The translations under genes and the position numbers were made by a program. Below, piece by piece: positions 29,036 to 29,500 of a DNA stretch of 29,500 nt (position 1 is its first letter; every line of letters begins with the position of its first letter). The notes under the pieces were generated by a model. That model did not search any database. It saw only the letters and a list, made by a program, of their open reading frames with translations, and was not told the DNA's origin. This DNA comes from Hemicentrotus pulcherrimus (taxonomy: Eukaryota > Echinodermata > Echinoidea > Camarodonta > Strongylocentrotidae): the NCBI GenBank assembly GCA_003118195.1, contig BEXV01001064.1:47496-76995 (forward strand), in the 5' to 3' direction.

Positions 29036-29500
29036 GCAAAACTGCATTGTGATTTTCATTTCCATATACTAAAACATTTTACTTTTATCTTATTTTTCAA
29101 ACTTGTCTACAGTCAACACGCTCGCAACTTCACTTACGAAAAAACAACTCAATGGCACTTCAACTCAATACCCTATTCATGTTGGTCGTTGATTCAAGAA
29201 TATTTGTAACGGTTAATATAAGGTGAAATACTATGCGATTAGAATTTGAAATTGCATACAAAAATGGGCCTACATAACTCTAGAGCGGCGATAACTTGCC
29301 ATGACGTAGGAGGGGCAATATTTGAGGAAGCTCAGTGATAGGGCAAGAAAATGGTATGTCAGTATACACCCCCATTTCTCCCTAATGTAAGAAAATACAT
29401 TTATGTTTGATAGAAAAACACATCAGTAGTAATACTGCTCTTCATGCGCGGGCCCTGCGATTAATATTACTCCAGCATTGTCAGCAGGCACGTAGCCACG
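29036..29500. other. Terminal region without recognised gene
   Basis: AT-rich sequence ending in a GC-richer tail (GCGCGGGCCCTGCG, then GGCACGTAGCCACG). The tail may be the edge of an element continuing beyond the window. Confidence 0.4.

Noticed and set aside
28763..29209. 148-codon + strand frame and 89-codon acidic minus-strand frame
   Set aside because: Both come from ATC and TTC microsatellites.
1..29500. CRISPR arrays, prokaryotic operons, phage or plasmid modules
   Set aside because: Spaced introns, microsatellites and eukaryotic elements dominate; no regular repeat-spacer structure or bacterial gene packing is present.

Overview
This window is animal nuclear DNA. It holds one recognisable host gene, broken by spliceosomal introns, followed by about 22 kb of AT-rich DNA with many repeats and no exon I can support. 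The short dispersed and foldback elements, long GAT/CAT, CT/GA and CTA arrays, recurrent ACATGTACATGT-type motifs, a Penelope-like retroelement relic and a deuterostome-like ATG13 protein all fit an echinoderm. A sea urchin is my best guess (inference, about 0.6; other marine invertebrates are not excluded). The sequence is a draft assembly: three single-N joins are present, and two of them sit inside near-duplicated sequence.

Region 1 (about 640-7619, + strand) carries the 3' part of ATG13, the HORMA-domain adaptor of the ULK1/ATG1 autophagy-initiation complex. Eight exons could be placed with GT/AG borders and an unbroken reading phase. They run from the last HORMA strands, through the Ser/Pro-rich linker and a DIPF segment, to an acidic LC3-interacting motif (DDFVMV) and the C-terminal ULK-binding tail. 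The 5' exons lie left of the window. The last exon is present twice around an N, almost certainly an unmerged contig overlap. The introns hold a short dispersed repeat whose end forms the sequence next to a splice acceptor, a GAT microsatellite, a MITE-like element with a second element nested in it, and an antisense Penelope-like fragment encoding a damaged GIY-YIG endonuclease.

Region 2 (7620-29500) is intergenic, or perhaps intron of an unseen gene. It is built from microsatellites and minisatellites, at least six short dispersed families (called A to F here), two isolated foldback hairpins, and a tRNA-derived SINE-like unit. Several families begin or end at TTAA or TTTAAAGG, and one shows a TTA duplication typical of Harbinger-type insertion. 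Nothing resembling an operon, CRISPR array, prophage or defence system is present. The points of most interest are the ATG13 C-terminus, the repeat-derived splice context, and the fully self-complementary elements.
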